Shown: positions 16,261 to 25,631 of the stretch, piece after piece
Layout: every line of letters begins with the position of its first letter
Position numbering within the stretch: the first letter of the stretch is position 1
Assembly (NCBI GenBank): GCA_963759295.1
Contig: CAVWYT010000011.1
Span: forward strand, 310,001-374,000
Length of the DNA: 64,000 nt
Reading direction: 5' to 3'
Source of the DNA: WHSW01 sp963759295
GTDB lineage: Bacteria > Actinomycetota > Thermoleophilia > Solirubrobacterales > 70-9
Notes under the pieces: model-generated
What the model was told of the DNA's origin: nothing
Databases searched by the model: none
The model's input: only the letters and a program-made list of their open reading frames with translations
Made by a program: the position numbers and the translations under genes

Positions 16261-17085
16261 TCAGTACTCGTAGAAGCCCTCGCCGGTCTTGCGACCGAGC
16301 TTGCCGGCGGCGATCAGCTCGTGAATCCGCTCGGGCACCCGATCGCTCTCGCGCCCGCTGTCGGCGTGCAGTGAGGCCCCGATCGCGGCCGCGACGTCGA
16401 GGCCGACGAAGTCGAGCAGCTTCAGCGGGCCCATCGGGTGACCGGCGCCGAGCCGCATGCAGGCATCGACGGAGGGTGCGTCCAGTCCGGTCTGCTCGAC
16501 CAGCCGCACCGCCTCGAACAGGAGCGGGAACAGCAGCCGGTTGACGACGAATCCGGCCTGGTCGGGGACCTCGACCGCGGTCTTGCCGAGCGCGTCGCAC
16601 CAGGCATGGGCGCGCTCGCGCAAGCCGGGGTGCACGTCCTCCGGCAGGCAGAGCTCGACCAGCTCCATCCGGGTTACCGGGTTGAACACGTGCATCCCGA
16701 AGAATCGGTGGCCGGCGCCGCTTCGGTCGCGGAGGTCGTCGAGCAGCAGCGAGGAGGTGGTCGAGGCAAGGTCGCTGTCCGGGCACGCCACGACCAGGGT
16801 CTTGAGCAGTGCCGTCTTCGCCTCCGCGTCCTCGATGATCGCCTCGACCACGAGGTCGCAGTCGGCGAGGTCGCTCGGGTCGGTGGTCACCTTGATGCGC
16901 TCGGGACGGCCCTCGTCGAGCTTCTCGGCCTCCGCCTGGGATATCTCCTCGGCGTTCCACGCCGAGGCGTCGCTGCGCGCGAGCAGATGGACCGGCCCGA
17001 GCTGGCTGGCGCAGGCGGCGATCCCGCAGCCGATCGTGCCGCTGCCGGCGATCCCCGGGCGGGCATATCGCTCTGCACCTCCCAT
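16261..17085 (-). CDS. 3-hydroxybutyryl-CoA / 3-hydroxyacyl-CoA dehydrogenase
   Basis: 274 residues from ATG 17085. Rossmann motif GIAGSGTIGCGIAAC near the N-terminus, acidic residue region for NAD, then the family signature FGMHVFNPVTRMELVELC (catalytic His and the HxFNP block) and GFVVNRLLFPLLFEAVRL of the C-terminal helical domain, ending GEGFYEY. The length matches monofunctional FadB2/Hbd-type enzymes. Reaction: NAD-dependent oxidation of L-3-hydroxyacyl-CoA, or the reverse in butyrate synthesis. Divergent from the sterol-desaturase-like gene at 17114 with only 28 bases between starts; other beta-oxidation genes lie at 18073 and 24038. Confidence 0.88.
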   Translation of the reverse strand: MGGAERYARPGIAGSGTIGCGIAACASQLGPVHLLARSDASAWNAEEISQAEAEKLDEGRPERIKVTTDPSDLADCDLVVEAIIEDAEAKTALLKTLVVACPDSDLASTTSSLLLDDLRDRSGAGHRFFGMHVFNPVTRMELVELCLPEDVHPGLRERAHAWCDALGKTAVEVPDQAGFVVNRLLFPLLFEAVRLVEQTGLDAPSVDACMRLGAGHPMGPLKLLDFVGLDVAAAIGASLHADSGRESDRVPERIHELIAAGKLGRKTGEGFYEY

Positions 17086-17113
17086 GCGCCGGGTTACTAT
17101 CACGCGGGCGCAG

Positions 17114-17971
17114 ATGGCCGAGGTTCTCTACTACGCGATTCCGTTCTTCGTCCTCTTGCTCGTACTCGAGTACCTGTCCTACCGACAGCTCGAGGCCGAG
17201 GGCGAGTTCGTCGGCTACGACCTGCGCGACACCCGCACGAGCCTGACGATGGGCGCCGGCAACGTCGCCATCAACGTGATCTGGAAGTTCGCCGTGCTGG
17301 CTGCCTATGTCGGCGTCTACGAGCTCACCCCGCTGCGGCTCGACGCCGGCGACTGGTGGGTCTGGGTGCTGCTGTTCTTCGCCGACGACTTCTCCTACTA
17401 CTGGTTTCACCGCGTCTCGCATGAGAGCCGCGTGTTCTGGGCCAGCCACGTCGTCCACCACTCGAGCCAGCACTACAACCTCTCGACGGCGCTGCGCCAG
17501 ACCTGGGTGCCGATGACCTACTTCCCGTTCTGGCTCTGGATGCCCGCGGTCGGGTTCGAGCCCTGGATGGTGCTGCTTGCGCAGAGCTGGTCGCTGATCT
17601 ACCAGTTCTGGATCCACACCGAGCGGATCCGCAAACTGCCTCGGCCGCTGGAGGCGGTCCTCAACACCCCCTCCCACCACCGGGTGCACCACGGGGTCAA
17701 CGACCAGTACCTGGACCGCAACTACGGCGGCATCCTGATCGCCTGGGACCGGCTGTTCGGGACCTATGAGCCCGAGGGCGAGCGGGTTCGCTACGGGCTG
17801 ACGACGCAGCTGCGGACGTTCAGGCCGGTACGGGTCGCCTTCCACGAGTACGTCGCGATGTGGCGCGACCTGCGGCGCGCGCCGCGCTTTCGTGACAAGC
17901 TCGGCGTCGTCTTTCGCGGTCCGGGGTGGACGCCGCCCGGGGTGACGCAGTCCGAGGCGACCCGCGGCTGA
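17114..17971 (+). CDS. sterol desaturase / fatty acid hydroxylase superfamily membrane protein
   Basis: 285 residues. Membrane helices (LYYAIPFFVLLLVLEYLSY; VAINVIWKFAVLAAYVGVYEL; WWVWVLLFFADDFSYYWF) and the di-iron His motifs of the family: HRVSH (HxxxH), HVVHHSSQHYN (HxxHH) and HHRVHHG. The length is typical. Such enzymes hydroxylate or desaturate lipids (sterols, carotenoids, alkylglycerols) in the membrane using O2; the substrate here is unknown. Starts 28 bases from the divergent dehydrogenase. Confidence 0.9.
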   Translation: MAEVLYYAIPFFVLLLVLEYLSYRQLEAEGEFVGYDLRDTRTSLTMGAGNVAINVIWKFAVLAAYVGVYELTPLRLDAGDWWVWVLLFFADDFSYYWFHRVSHESRVFWASHVVHHSSQHYNLSTALRQTWVPMTYFPFWLWMPAVGFEPWMVLLAQSWSLIYQFWIHTERIRKLPRPLEAVLNTPSHHRVHHGVNDQYLDRNYGGILIAWDRLFGTYEPEGERVRYGLTTQLRTFRPVRVAFHEYVAMWRDLRRAPRFRDKLGVVFRGPGWTPPGVTQSEATRG

Positions 17972-17996
17972 GGCCCGCGCCAGCCGCGACCCGCGC

Positions 17997-18016
17997 GATT
18001 GACTGACCGGTCAATC
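17997..18016. promoter_or_regulatory. palindromic operator (TetR-type) with embedded -35, ahead of thiolase
   Basis: GATTGACTGACCGGTCAATC: 7-bp arms GATTGAC/GTCAATC around a self-palindromic core TGACCGGTCA. It contains a TTGACT hexamer (17999-18004), and TAGAGT at 18024-18029 could serve as -10, so a bound repressor would cover the promoter. A near-identical site precedes the acyl-CoA dehydrogenase (23951-23969). Such sites are typical of TetR-family regulators of fatty-acid catabolism in actinobacteria; the regulator is not in the window. Confidence 0.65.
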
Positions 18017-18072
18017 TTTACGGTAGAGTTCGGTGGGTAGCACCATGAAACTGACTTGGGACGGAGGAGCGC

Positions 18073-19254
<1,182 letters not shown>

Positions 19255-19297
19255 CGGCGATCGCGGCCCCGCCCGCTCCGCCGTCCGCGAGGCGCGC

Positions 19298-20335
19298 GTG
19301 ACCCGTCCCGCCGCCCTCGAGCGGGTCCAGATCGCCGGGCTCGGCGATTCGCTCGAGGAGCTCGCCGCCCAGGCGGGCGCCGCGGAGGCAGCCGGGATCG
19401 ATTGCGTCTGGGCGGTCGAGCTCTTTCGCAGCTCGCTGACCCAGGCGATCTGGCTCGCTTCGCGGACCGAGCGGATCGGCGTCGGGACGGGGATCGCGTG
19501 GGCGTTCACGCGCAGCCCGATGATCATCGCGCTGTCGGCGCTCGACGCCGACGAGGCCTCGGGCGGGCGCTTCCGGCTCGGCCTCGGCGCCGGGGTCAAA
19601 CGGCTCAACGAGACCTGGCACGGGGTCGAGTACGGGCGCCCGGCGCCGCACCTGCGCGAGACGATCGAGGCGGTGCGGCTGATCATCGAGAACTCGGGGA
19701 GCGGCGAGCCGATCTCGTATCAGGGGAGCTACCACGAGATCGAGATCAAGGGATGGCAGCGTCCGCACGTCAAGGTCCGGGAGACGATCCCGATCTATAC
19801 CGGCGCCGTTCAGAAGGGGATGGCGCGGATGGCCGGCGACGTCGCCGACGGGATGATCGGCCACCCGATGTGCTCGATGCGCTGGCTGGACGAGGTCCTG
19901 GTGGCGAACCTCGAGCTCGGGCTCGCGCGCTCGGGTCGTGAGCGCGCCGGCTTCGACTTCCTGCCGTCGGTCTGCTGTGCGATCTCCGACGACGAGGCGG
20001 CCGCCTACGAGGCAGCGCGCCGCACCGTCTGCTTCTACGCGACCGTGCGCACCTACGCGCCGCTCTGGGAGATGCACGGCTTCGGCGACGCCGCCGTCGC
20101 GGTCGGCGAGGCGTTTCGCCGCGGCGACTTCACGGCGATGCCCGGCTGCGTGCCGGACGAGATGGTCGATACCTACTGCGCCGCCGGCCCGCTCGACAAG
20201 GTGCGCGAACGCGTCGAGGCGGTCGCCGAGCGCGGCGACGGGATCTGGCTCGGACCGCCGACGTATTTCATCGCGCCCGAGGAGATCGCCGCCTATCAGC
20301 GCCGGATCGTCGAGGCGTTCGCACCCGGCGCGTAA
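19298..20335 (+). CDS. LLM-class (luciferase-like) oxidoreductase, probably F420-dependent
   Basis: 345 residues, GTG start. Luciferase-like monooxygenase fold: AGAAEAAGIDCVWAVELFRS, SRTERIGVGTGIAWAFTRSPM, SGGRFRLGLGAGVKR, ETIPIYTGAVQKGMARMAGDVADG. The GTGIAWAF.RSP and LGLGAG blocks are typical of actinobacterial F420-dependent LLM enzymes, but cofactor choice (F420 or FMN) is not certain from sequence. It follows the thiolase by about 40 bases and probably belongs to the same transcript, suggesting a role in lipid or xenobiotic breakdown. Confidence 0.85.
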   Translation: MTRPAALERVQIAGLGDSLEELAAQAGAAEAAGIDCVWAVELFRSSLTQAIWLASRTERIGVGTGIAWAFTRSPMIIALSALDADEASGGRFRLGLGAGVKRLNETWHGVEYGRPAPHLRETIEAVRLIIENSGSGEPISYQGSYHEIEIKGWQRPHVKVRETIPIYTGAVQKGMARMAGDVADGMIGHPMCSMRWLDEVLVANLELGLARSGRERAGFDFLPSVCCAISDDEAAAYEAARRTVCFYATVRTYAPLWEMHGFGDAAVAVGEAFRRGDFTAMPGCVPDEMVDTYCAAGPLDKVRERVEAVAERGDGIWLGPPTYFIAPEEIAAYQRRIVEAFAPGA

Positions 20336-20368
20336 CGAACGGATCCGTTCCGCGACCCAGCCGGCGGG

Positions 20369-21591
20369 ATGGAGATCTCGCTCGACAACCTCCTGATCGT
20401 GGTCGCGGCCGGTTTCGCGGCGCCGCTCGCGCTCGGCCTCCTCCCCGGCGCCCGGCTGCCCTCGGTGGTGCTCGAAATCGTGATCGGGATCGTGCTCGGC
20501 CCCGCGGTCCTCGGCTGGGTGGAGGTCGACGAGCCGGTCGAGGTGCTGTCGCTGCTCGGCCTCGCCTTGCTGCTGTTCCTCGCGGGCCTCGAGATCGACA
20601 TCGCGGCGCTGCGAGGGGCGCTGCTTCGCTCGGCGTCGATCGGGTTCGCCGCCTCCCTGGTGCTCGCGCTCGTCGCCGGCCTCGCGCTTGATCTCGCCGG
20701 GGTCGGCGAGCAGCCGCTGCTGCTCGCGGTGATCCTCACCTCGACCTCCCTCGGGGTGATCGTCCCCTGCCTGCAGGACGCGGGCGAGAGCTCGACGCGG
20801 TTCGGGCAGCTGGTGATCGCCGCCGCGTCGATCGCCGACTTCGTCTCGGTGCTGCTGCTCTCGTTCCTGTTTCTCCGGCGAGTCGAGCGGAGCCCCGGGG
20901 ACAAAGCTCCTGCTGATCGGCCTGTTCGTGCTCGCGATCGCCGCGGTGCTGGTCGGCGTGATGGGCGTCGAGCGCTCGCCGCGGATCTCCGGAGCGCTCG
21001 TCCGGCTTCAGGACACCAGCGCTCAGATCCGCGTCCGCGGCGCGTTCGTGCTCTTGGTCGGAATGGCCGTGCTCGCCGAGCAGCTCGGCCTCGAGCTGAT
21101 CCTGGGTGCGTTCGCGGCGGGGGCGATCATCAACCACCTCGACCAAGACCAGGCGATGACCCATCCGGAGTTCCGTACCAAGCTCGCCGCGGTGGGCTTC
21201 GGCGTCTTCGTGCCGGTCTTCTTCGTCTCCAGCGGCGTGCGCTTCGATCTCGACGCCCTGTTCGCGAGCTCCTCGGCGATCGTCTCGATACCGGCCTTCG
21301 TCGCCGCGCTGCTGATCGCCCGCGGGCTGCCGGCGCTGGTCTATCGCGGCGAGCTCGACCGGCGACGGACGGTCGCCGCCGCGCTGCTGCAGGCGACCGT
21401 CGCTGCCGTTCATCGTCGCCGCGACCGAGATCGGCCAGTCGCTGGGCATGATCGACGCCGCCACCTCGGCGGGCTTCATCGCCGCGGGCCTGATCACCGT
21501 GCTGGCCTTCCCGCTGACCGCTCTCAGCCTCTTGCGAGGCGTCCGCCCACGAACTGCACCAGCCCCGACAACCGTTGGTGGATCTCCGTGA
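20369..21591 (+). pseudogene. Kef-type cation:proton antiporter (CPA2), interrupted by two frame changes
   Basis: Membrane antiporter sequence continues through three frames: ISLDNLLIVVAAGFAAPLALG to LLLSFLFLRRVERSPG (frame of 20369), then TKLLLIGLFVLAIAAVLVG to ALVYRGELDRRRTVAAALLQAT (frame of 20928), then LPFIVAATEIGQSLGMID to LAFPLTALSLLRG, stop 21589-21591. Both changes are +1: one in the GGGG run near 20900, one near 21400. The GLEIDIAALRGAL, LTSTSLGVIVPCL and LELILGAFAAGAII blocks identify the CPA2 family. No TrkA-N domain. Either a recent pseudogene or two indel errors; the joined product would be about 405 residues. Confidence 0.75.
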
Positions 21592-22318
21592 ACTCGCGGT
21601 TCTCGAGCGCCTCGACGATCTCGCCGCCCTCGAACACGCGCATGCCGCTGACCGACTCGATCAGCGGCTTCAGCGGCGCCGGCGTCACCGGGCGGCGGAC
21701 CGAGGTCAGCACCGCGATCCGTCCACCGACGCGCAGCACGCGCCGCATCTCGTCGAGCGCGGCGAACGGCTCCGAGAACAGATGCAGCGCGGCGAAGCAG
21801 CAGACGCCGTCGAAGCTGCCGTCGCGGAACGGCAGCGTCGTGGCGTCGCCGCGAACCAGGGTGACGTTGTCCGGCGCGGCCTCGCGCAGCTCCTCTGCGC
21901 CGCGCTCGAGCATCGTGCGCGAGGCATCGATCCCGACCGCGAGCCCGTGCGGCCCGACGGTCCGCGCGAAGGCGCGGGTGAAGTTGCCCGGCCCGCAGGC
22001 GACGTCGAGCACAGTGTCGCCATCGCCGAGCCCGAGCAGCAGCCGGGCGATCCGCACCTCCTCGGCCATCCCCGGACCCGTCATGCCCTTCGCCAGGCGA
22101 CCGAGCGCCGGGCGCCAGTAGCGCTCATAGATCGACGGCACGAGCCGGGTGACCATCAGGTCCTGGGTCGGACCCGTCGACTCGAGCTCGCGGTCGAGGA
22201 GGTCGAGATAGCCGGCGTCGTTGAGCCCGCGCTCGGCGCCGCGCGGGGCCGCGTTCTCGGAAAGCAGGTCGATCGTGCGCTCGACCGCGCCGTCCGGTTG
22301 CGCCGCCGCGGCCGTCAT
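21524..22318 (-). CDS. class I SAM-dependent methyltransferase
   Basis: 264 residues. SAM motif I TVLDVACGPGNFTRAFA (residues about 102-118), acidic motif II in LAVGIDASRTML, NVTLVRGDATTLPFRDGSFDGVCCFAALHLF (motifs III/IV) and LRVGGRIAVLT: a Methyltransf_11-type domain. The N-terminal 90 residues (YWRPALGRLAKGMTG) resemble menaquinone/small-molecule methyltransferases. Substrate unknown. Its ATG overlaps the stop of the small upstream gene (ATGA), and its 3' end overlaps the antiporter tail convergently by about 68 bases. Confidence 0.88.
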   Translation of the reverse strand: MTAAAAQPDGAVERTIDLLSENAAPRGAERGLNDAGYLDLLDRELESTGPTQDLMVTRLVPSIYERYWRPALGRLAKGMTGPGMAEEVRIARLLLGLGDGDTVLDVACGPGNFTRAFARTVGPHGLAVGIDASRTMLERGAEELREAAPDNVTLVRGDATTLPFRDGSFDGVCCFAALHLFSEPFAALDEMRRVLRVGGRIAVLTSVRRPVTPAPLKPLIESVSGMRVFEGGEIVEALENREFTEIHQRLSGLVQFVGGRLARG

Positions 22319-22545
22319 CCGCCGCGCGGCTCGCCGGAATGCCGGGCGAGCTCGGTCAGTCGTGCCGCCTCGCGCTCGCCCTCGAGGCGGGCGGGGTGAT
22401 CGGCCGGCATCGCGGCGATCAGGCGTTCGATCCGGTTGCGGATCTGAAGCGCGAAGTGGGGCGTTGCCGGGCCGGACAGCGCCCGCACGTCCTCGACCGT
22501 GATCTCGCGTCCGCTGAGTCGGTCGGGTCGCTCGCTCTCACTCAC
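22315..22545 (-). CDS. small hypothetical protein, translationally coupled
   Basis: 76 residues from GTG 22545, which overlaps the TGA of the cell-wall-binding-repeat gene (GTGA); its own stop overlaps the methyltransferase ATG. Sequence: a basic/acidic start VSESERPDRLSGREITVEDVRAL, then predicted helices PHFALQIRNRIERLIAAMP and LEGEREAARLTELARHSGE. No family recognised. Double overlap argues strongly for translation. The long reading frame upstream in this frame (to 23205) is an antisense-like shadow of the CWB2 gene. Confidence 0.7.
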   Translation of the reverse strand: MSESERPDRLSGREITVEDVRALSGPATPHFALQIRNRIERLIAAMPADHPARLEGEREAARLTELARHSGEPRGG

Positions 22546-23906
22546 CTCTGCTCGCCTCCGTGGCCGCGGTCGGCGCCTTGCTCCGGCTTGGATGATTGGT
22601 CGGGCTCGCGATCTGACTCCGGCGCCCCGGGCGGCGGGGCCACCGCGCTCGCTCCGGAGCCGGACGTTACCGGTGCCAGCTCGGCGAGCTCGTCGACCTG
22701 CGCCTGGAACCCGAGCGAGATCGCCGAGCTGTCGCCGATCAGCCAGACGTGGTTGTAGAGCGCGCGGGTCGGGTCGCTCTCGTACCCGGGCTTGACGTCG
22801 AGCATGAAGCCACGCAGCGCGTCGGGGACGCCGCCGCGCTCGTCGGTGACGAGCAGCGGGCCCCAGGTGCCGCTTGCCGACAGCGGCGCGGCCGCCGCGG
22901 CGTCCAGCGGCCGGGTTGCGCTCGCGATCACGAGCCCGTGGCCCGGGTCGTTGATGTTCCAGCCGAAGCTCCCGCTCGCGTAGCGCGCGAACGCGATCGA
23001 GCTCTCGGTGGCGCCCTCGGCGCCAACCCGCTCGACCGCCGGATAGAGCTTCGCAACCTGATCGAGGACGTCGTCGGAGATCGCCTTCGCGGGCCCGAGC
23101 AGGAACACCGGAACGCGGGCGTGGCTCTTCAGCGACTTCAGAGTCGCGGCGGGCAGCTCGTCGCGCCCCGTGAACAGGACCGGATCGCCCGATCGCGCCG
23201 CCCACGCGGCCGCCGGCATCGCGTACGCGGGGGCCTTGGAGCTGGCCAGCACGATGTGCTGTGGCTCGCCCGCGAGGCGCTGGCGCAGGCGGTCGATCTC
23301 GGCGGCGAGCTTGGCCGGATCCGAGCCCGAGAGCTCGAGCGACTCGTATCCGTCCGGTTTCGCGGCGGCGCCGATCACGAATGCCTCCCGGCCGGCGGTG
23401 TCGGAGGATCCCTTCGGGTCGAGCGCGCGCAGCGCCTGGGCGCTGAGCTCGGGGAGCTCGCCGGACTGCGTGTACAGGATCGGGGCGCCGACCGGCGCGG
23501 CGGTCAGCGAGGCGGCGGCAATCGCCGCCCGCCAGTCGCCGGCGTCGACCAGGCTGACCGCGTTCGGGCCTGACACGCCGCCGGTCGACGGATGGACGGC
23601 GAGCGCGACGGCGGCCGCGTCGGCGACCCCGTCCGCACCGGCGACCCGGGTCGTGTTCTTGGTCGCGAACGCCGGGAAGCCGAGGTCGGTCAGCGCTTCG
23701 GTCTGCCCGGGCGTCGTCTCCTCGTCGACCACGACCCGAGGGGCGGGCGCGGTCGCGGCGTCGTCACCGCCGGAGTCCGAGGCAGCGAGCAGGTATGCGC
23801 CCGCGGCGGCGGCCACTACCAGGACCGCAATCACGGCCCCGGCGAGCCGATGCCGACCGAGCCAGTGGATCAGGTCGGAGACGAAGTAGCGGACGTTGCC
23901 GAGCAC
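22542..23906 (-). CDS. cell wall-binding repeat 2 (CWB2)-like membrane-anchored protein
   Basis: 454 residues. N-terminal membrane anchor (LAGAVIAVLVVAAAAGAYLLAA, about 22-43), then an acidic Pro/Thr linker and repeated modules of the CWB2 type: GVSGPNAVSLVDAGDWRAAIAAASL, GAPILYTQSGELPELSAQAL, FVIGAAAKPDGYESL, PVLFTGRDELPAATLKSL, VFLLGPAKAISDDVLDQV, LYNHVWLIGDSSAISLGFQAQVDEL. The repeats match the V.L..G.......A..A pattern of putative cell-wall-binding repeats. C-terminus is disordered and Pro/Glu-rich. First gene of a coupled trio with a small protein and a methyltransferase. Confidence 0.82.
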   Translation of the reverse strand: MLGNVRYFVSDLIHWLGRHRLAGAVIAVLVVAAAAGAYLLAASDSGGDDAATAPAPRVVVDEETTPGQTEALTDLGFPAFATKNTTRVAGADGVADAAAVALAVHPSTGGVSGPNAVSLVDAGDWRAAIAAASLTAAPVGAPILYTQSGELPELSAQALRALDPKGSSDTAGREAFVIGAAAKPDGYESLELSGSDPAKLAAEIDRLRQRLAGEPQHIVLASSKAPAYAMPAAAWAARSGDPVLFTGRDELPAATLKSLKSHARVPVFLLGPAKAISDDVLDQVAKLYPAVERVGAEGATESSIAFARYASGSFGWNINDPGHGLVIASATRPLDAAAAAPLSASGTWGPLLVTDERGGVPDALRGFMLDVKPGYESDPTRALYNHVWLIGDSSAISLGFQAQVDELAELAPVTSGSGASAVAPPPGAPESDREPDQSSKPEQGADRGHGGEQR

Positions 23907-23950
23907 GGGCGGGGAGGCTAGACGCCGCGGCAGGTATCCTTCCGAGGCAG

Positions 23951-23969
23951 GTTGACTGACTAGTCAATC
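23951..23969. promoter_or_regulatory. palindromic operator (TetR-type) ahead of acyl-CoA dehydrogenase
   Basis: GTTGACTGACTAGTCAATC: core palindrome TGACTAGTCA flanked by TTGAC/GTCAA, differing from the thiolase site mainly at the two central bases and first base. TTGACT (23952-23957) and TAGTTC (23976-23981) could be -35 and -10. The shared geometry with 17997-18016 implies one regulator for both genes. Confidence 0.65.
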
Positions 23970-24037
23970 ACCAGGTAGTTCTCAGTCATCCGGCGCGAGG
24001 CGCCGCCCGCAGCCCGGCGCAAGGAGGTCCGACGGTC

Positions 24038-25351
24038 GTGGATTTCGCACTCAACGAGGAGCAGCTCGAGTTCAAGGCCAGGTGCCGGCGCTTCGCCGGC
24101 GACGTGATCCGCCCGGTTGCCGACAAGCACGACGCCGAGGAATCGACGCCGTGGGAGGTGATCAAGGCGGCGCGGGAGCACGGCCTCAGCGGGCTCGGCT
24201 TCCTGCAGCGGATGGGCTCCGACCCGGACGGGATGCTCGGGGTCATCTCCGCCGAGGAGCTGCATTGGGGATGCGCGGGCATCGCGCTCGCGATCTCGGG
24301 CTCCGGCCTCGCCGCCGCCGGAATCGCCTCCTCCGGGACGCCGGAGCAGATCGCCCGGTGGGTTCCGGAGTGCTTCGGGACCGGCGATCAGGTCAACCTC
24401 GGTGCCTACGCGGTCACCGAGCCGCAGGCCGGTTCCGACGTCAAGAGCCTGCGCACGACCGCGAAGCGCGACGGCGACGAGTGGGTGCTCGACGGGACCA
24501 AGGTGTTCATCACCAACGGCGGGATCGCCGACGTGCACGTCGTCGTCGCCACCGTCGACCCCGAGCTCGGACATCGCGGCCAGGCGTCGTTCGTGGTCGG
24601 CAAGGGGACGCCCGGCCTGCGGCAGGGCAAGAAGGAATCAAAGCTCGGCATCCGCGCCTCCCACACCGCCGAGGTGGTGCTCGAGGATTGCCGGGTCCCG
24701 CTCGACAACCTGCTCGGCGGGATGGAGAAGCTGGAGCGGAGGCTCGAGCGGGCGCGATCGGGTCAATCGTCGGGTCGCGCCTCCAACGCGCTCGCGACCT
24801 TCGAGCTGACGCGGCCGATCGTCGGCGCCTCGGCGCTGGGGATCGCCCAGGCCGCATACGAATGGACGCTCGGCTACCTCGCCAACGGCGCCGCGGCGGC
24901 GGATCCGTTCGAGTCGGCGCTCGACGAGAGCTCGACCGCCGGCAACCCCCCGCTCGAGCGCCAGGCCAACCAGCAGGTGCTCGGGCAGGTCGCGACCGAG
25001 ATCGAAGCGGCGCGGCTGCTCGTCCAGCGCGCCGCGTGGATGGGGCGCAACGGGATCCCGCTGACCGGCGGGCAGGGCTCGATGTCGAAGCTGAAGTCGG
25101 GCCAGGTCGCCGTCTGGGTGACCCGGACGCTGATCGACCTCGTCGGCCCGTTCGCCTGCACGCGCGAGTGCCCGCTCGAGAAGTGGTTCCGCGACGCGAA
25201 GATCTACGAGCTGTTCGAGGGCACCGCCGAGATCCAGCGGCTCGTGATCTCGCGCATGCAGGCCGCCGAGTACCGCGACCGCCTGCTCGAGGCGGCGGCG
25301 ATCGCCGCCGAGGCGATCGAGCCCGAGGCGGCCACGCCAAGCGGGGCGTGA
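24038..25351 (+). CDS. acyl-CoA dehydrogenase
   Basis: 437 residues; GTG start with AAGGAGG at 24021-24027. ACAD fold: N-terminal helices (FALNEEQLEFKARCRRFA), AYAVTEPQAGSDVKSLRT (substrate/FAD loop), KVFITNGGIADVHVV, SKLGIRASHTAEVVLEDCRVP, and the catalytic base Glu394 in LFEGTAEIQRLVISR. Residues about 220-310 carry a longer, less conserved stretch than usual between the middle and C-terminal domains. Reaction: alpha,beta-dehydrogenation of acyl-CoA with electron transfer to ETF. Controlled by the palindromic site shared with the thiolase. Confidence 0.9.
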   Translation: MDFALNEEQLEFKARCRRFAGDVIRPVADKHDAEESTPWEVIKAAREHGLSGLGFLQRMGSDPDGMLGVISAEELHWGCAGIALAISGSGLAAAGIASSGTPEQIARWVPECFGTGDQVNLGAYAVTEPQAGSDVKSLRTTAKRDGDEWVLDGTKVFITNGGIADVHVVVATVDPELGHRGQASFVVGKGTPGLRQGKKESKLGIRASHTAEVVLEDCRVPLDNLLGGMEKLERRLERARSGQSSGRASNALATFELTRPIVGASALGIAQAAYEWTLGYLANGAAAADPFESALDESSTAGNPPLERQANQQVLGQVATEIEAARLLVQRAAWMGRNGIPLTGGQGSMSKLKSGQVAVWVTRTLIDLVGPFACTRECPLEKWFRDAKIYELFEGTAEIQRLVISRMQAAEYRDRLLEAAAIAAEAIEPEAATPSGA

Positions 25352-25483
25352 CGCCCTCCACAGCCCGTCCCGGCGGTGCCGTGAAACGCCGCTTGCACGC
25401 TGAATAACCGCTTGCAGAGCGAGGGTTGCCCGCGCCACAGGCCGGCCGGGCACGCCATCCTGCCTGGTACCCTGCGCGACCAG

Positions 25484-25625
25484 ATCGCCGAGTCCGCACG
25501 GCCCGAGGGCCCGCGGAGCGGGGGACCCAAAACCCGTTTTTCTTGGGGCGAATGGCAAGGGCCGCCGGCCCGCGAACGCCTAGCGCTAAGCGAGCGCGAG
25601 CCCGTCAGCTAACTCCGTAGGCGAG
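25484..25625 (+). promoter_or_regulatory. c-di-AMP riboswitch (ydaO-yuaA type)
   Basis: The leader has the conserved ydaO/yuaA elements in order: TCGCCGAGTCC (25485-25495), GGGGGACCCA (25520-25529), GGGGCGAATGGCAAGGGC (25545-25562), then CCCGTCAGCTAACTCCGTAGGCGA (25601-25624; conserved core GTCAGCTAACTCCG). P1 is formed by TCGCC (25485-25489) with GGCGA (25620-25624). The ATG of the M23 peptidase is 7 bases downstream, so P1 and the ribosome site are adjacent. Known members sense c-di-AMP and control cell-wall hydrolases in actinobacteria, normally as off switches. Confidence 0.9.
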
Positions 25626-25631
25626 CGAGAC

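Noticed and set aside
17545..17570. GGGTTCGAGCCC resembling a tRNA T arm
   Set aside because: Inside the sterol-desaturase-like gene with no cloverleaf; coding explains it.
16139..17845. Long minus-strand open frame of 568 codons across the dehydrogenase and sterol-desaturase genes
   Set aside because: Translation is Arg/Pro/His-rich without domains and is antisense to the clearly coding sterol-desaturase-like gene; a shadow frame of GC-rich DNA.
20890..20910. Programmed frameshift in the Kef-type antiporter comparable to prfB
   Set aside because: No slippery codon with in-frame stop or known stimulator; the GGGG run fits a simple indel, and a second indel occurs downstream.
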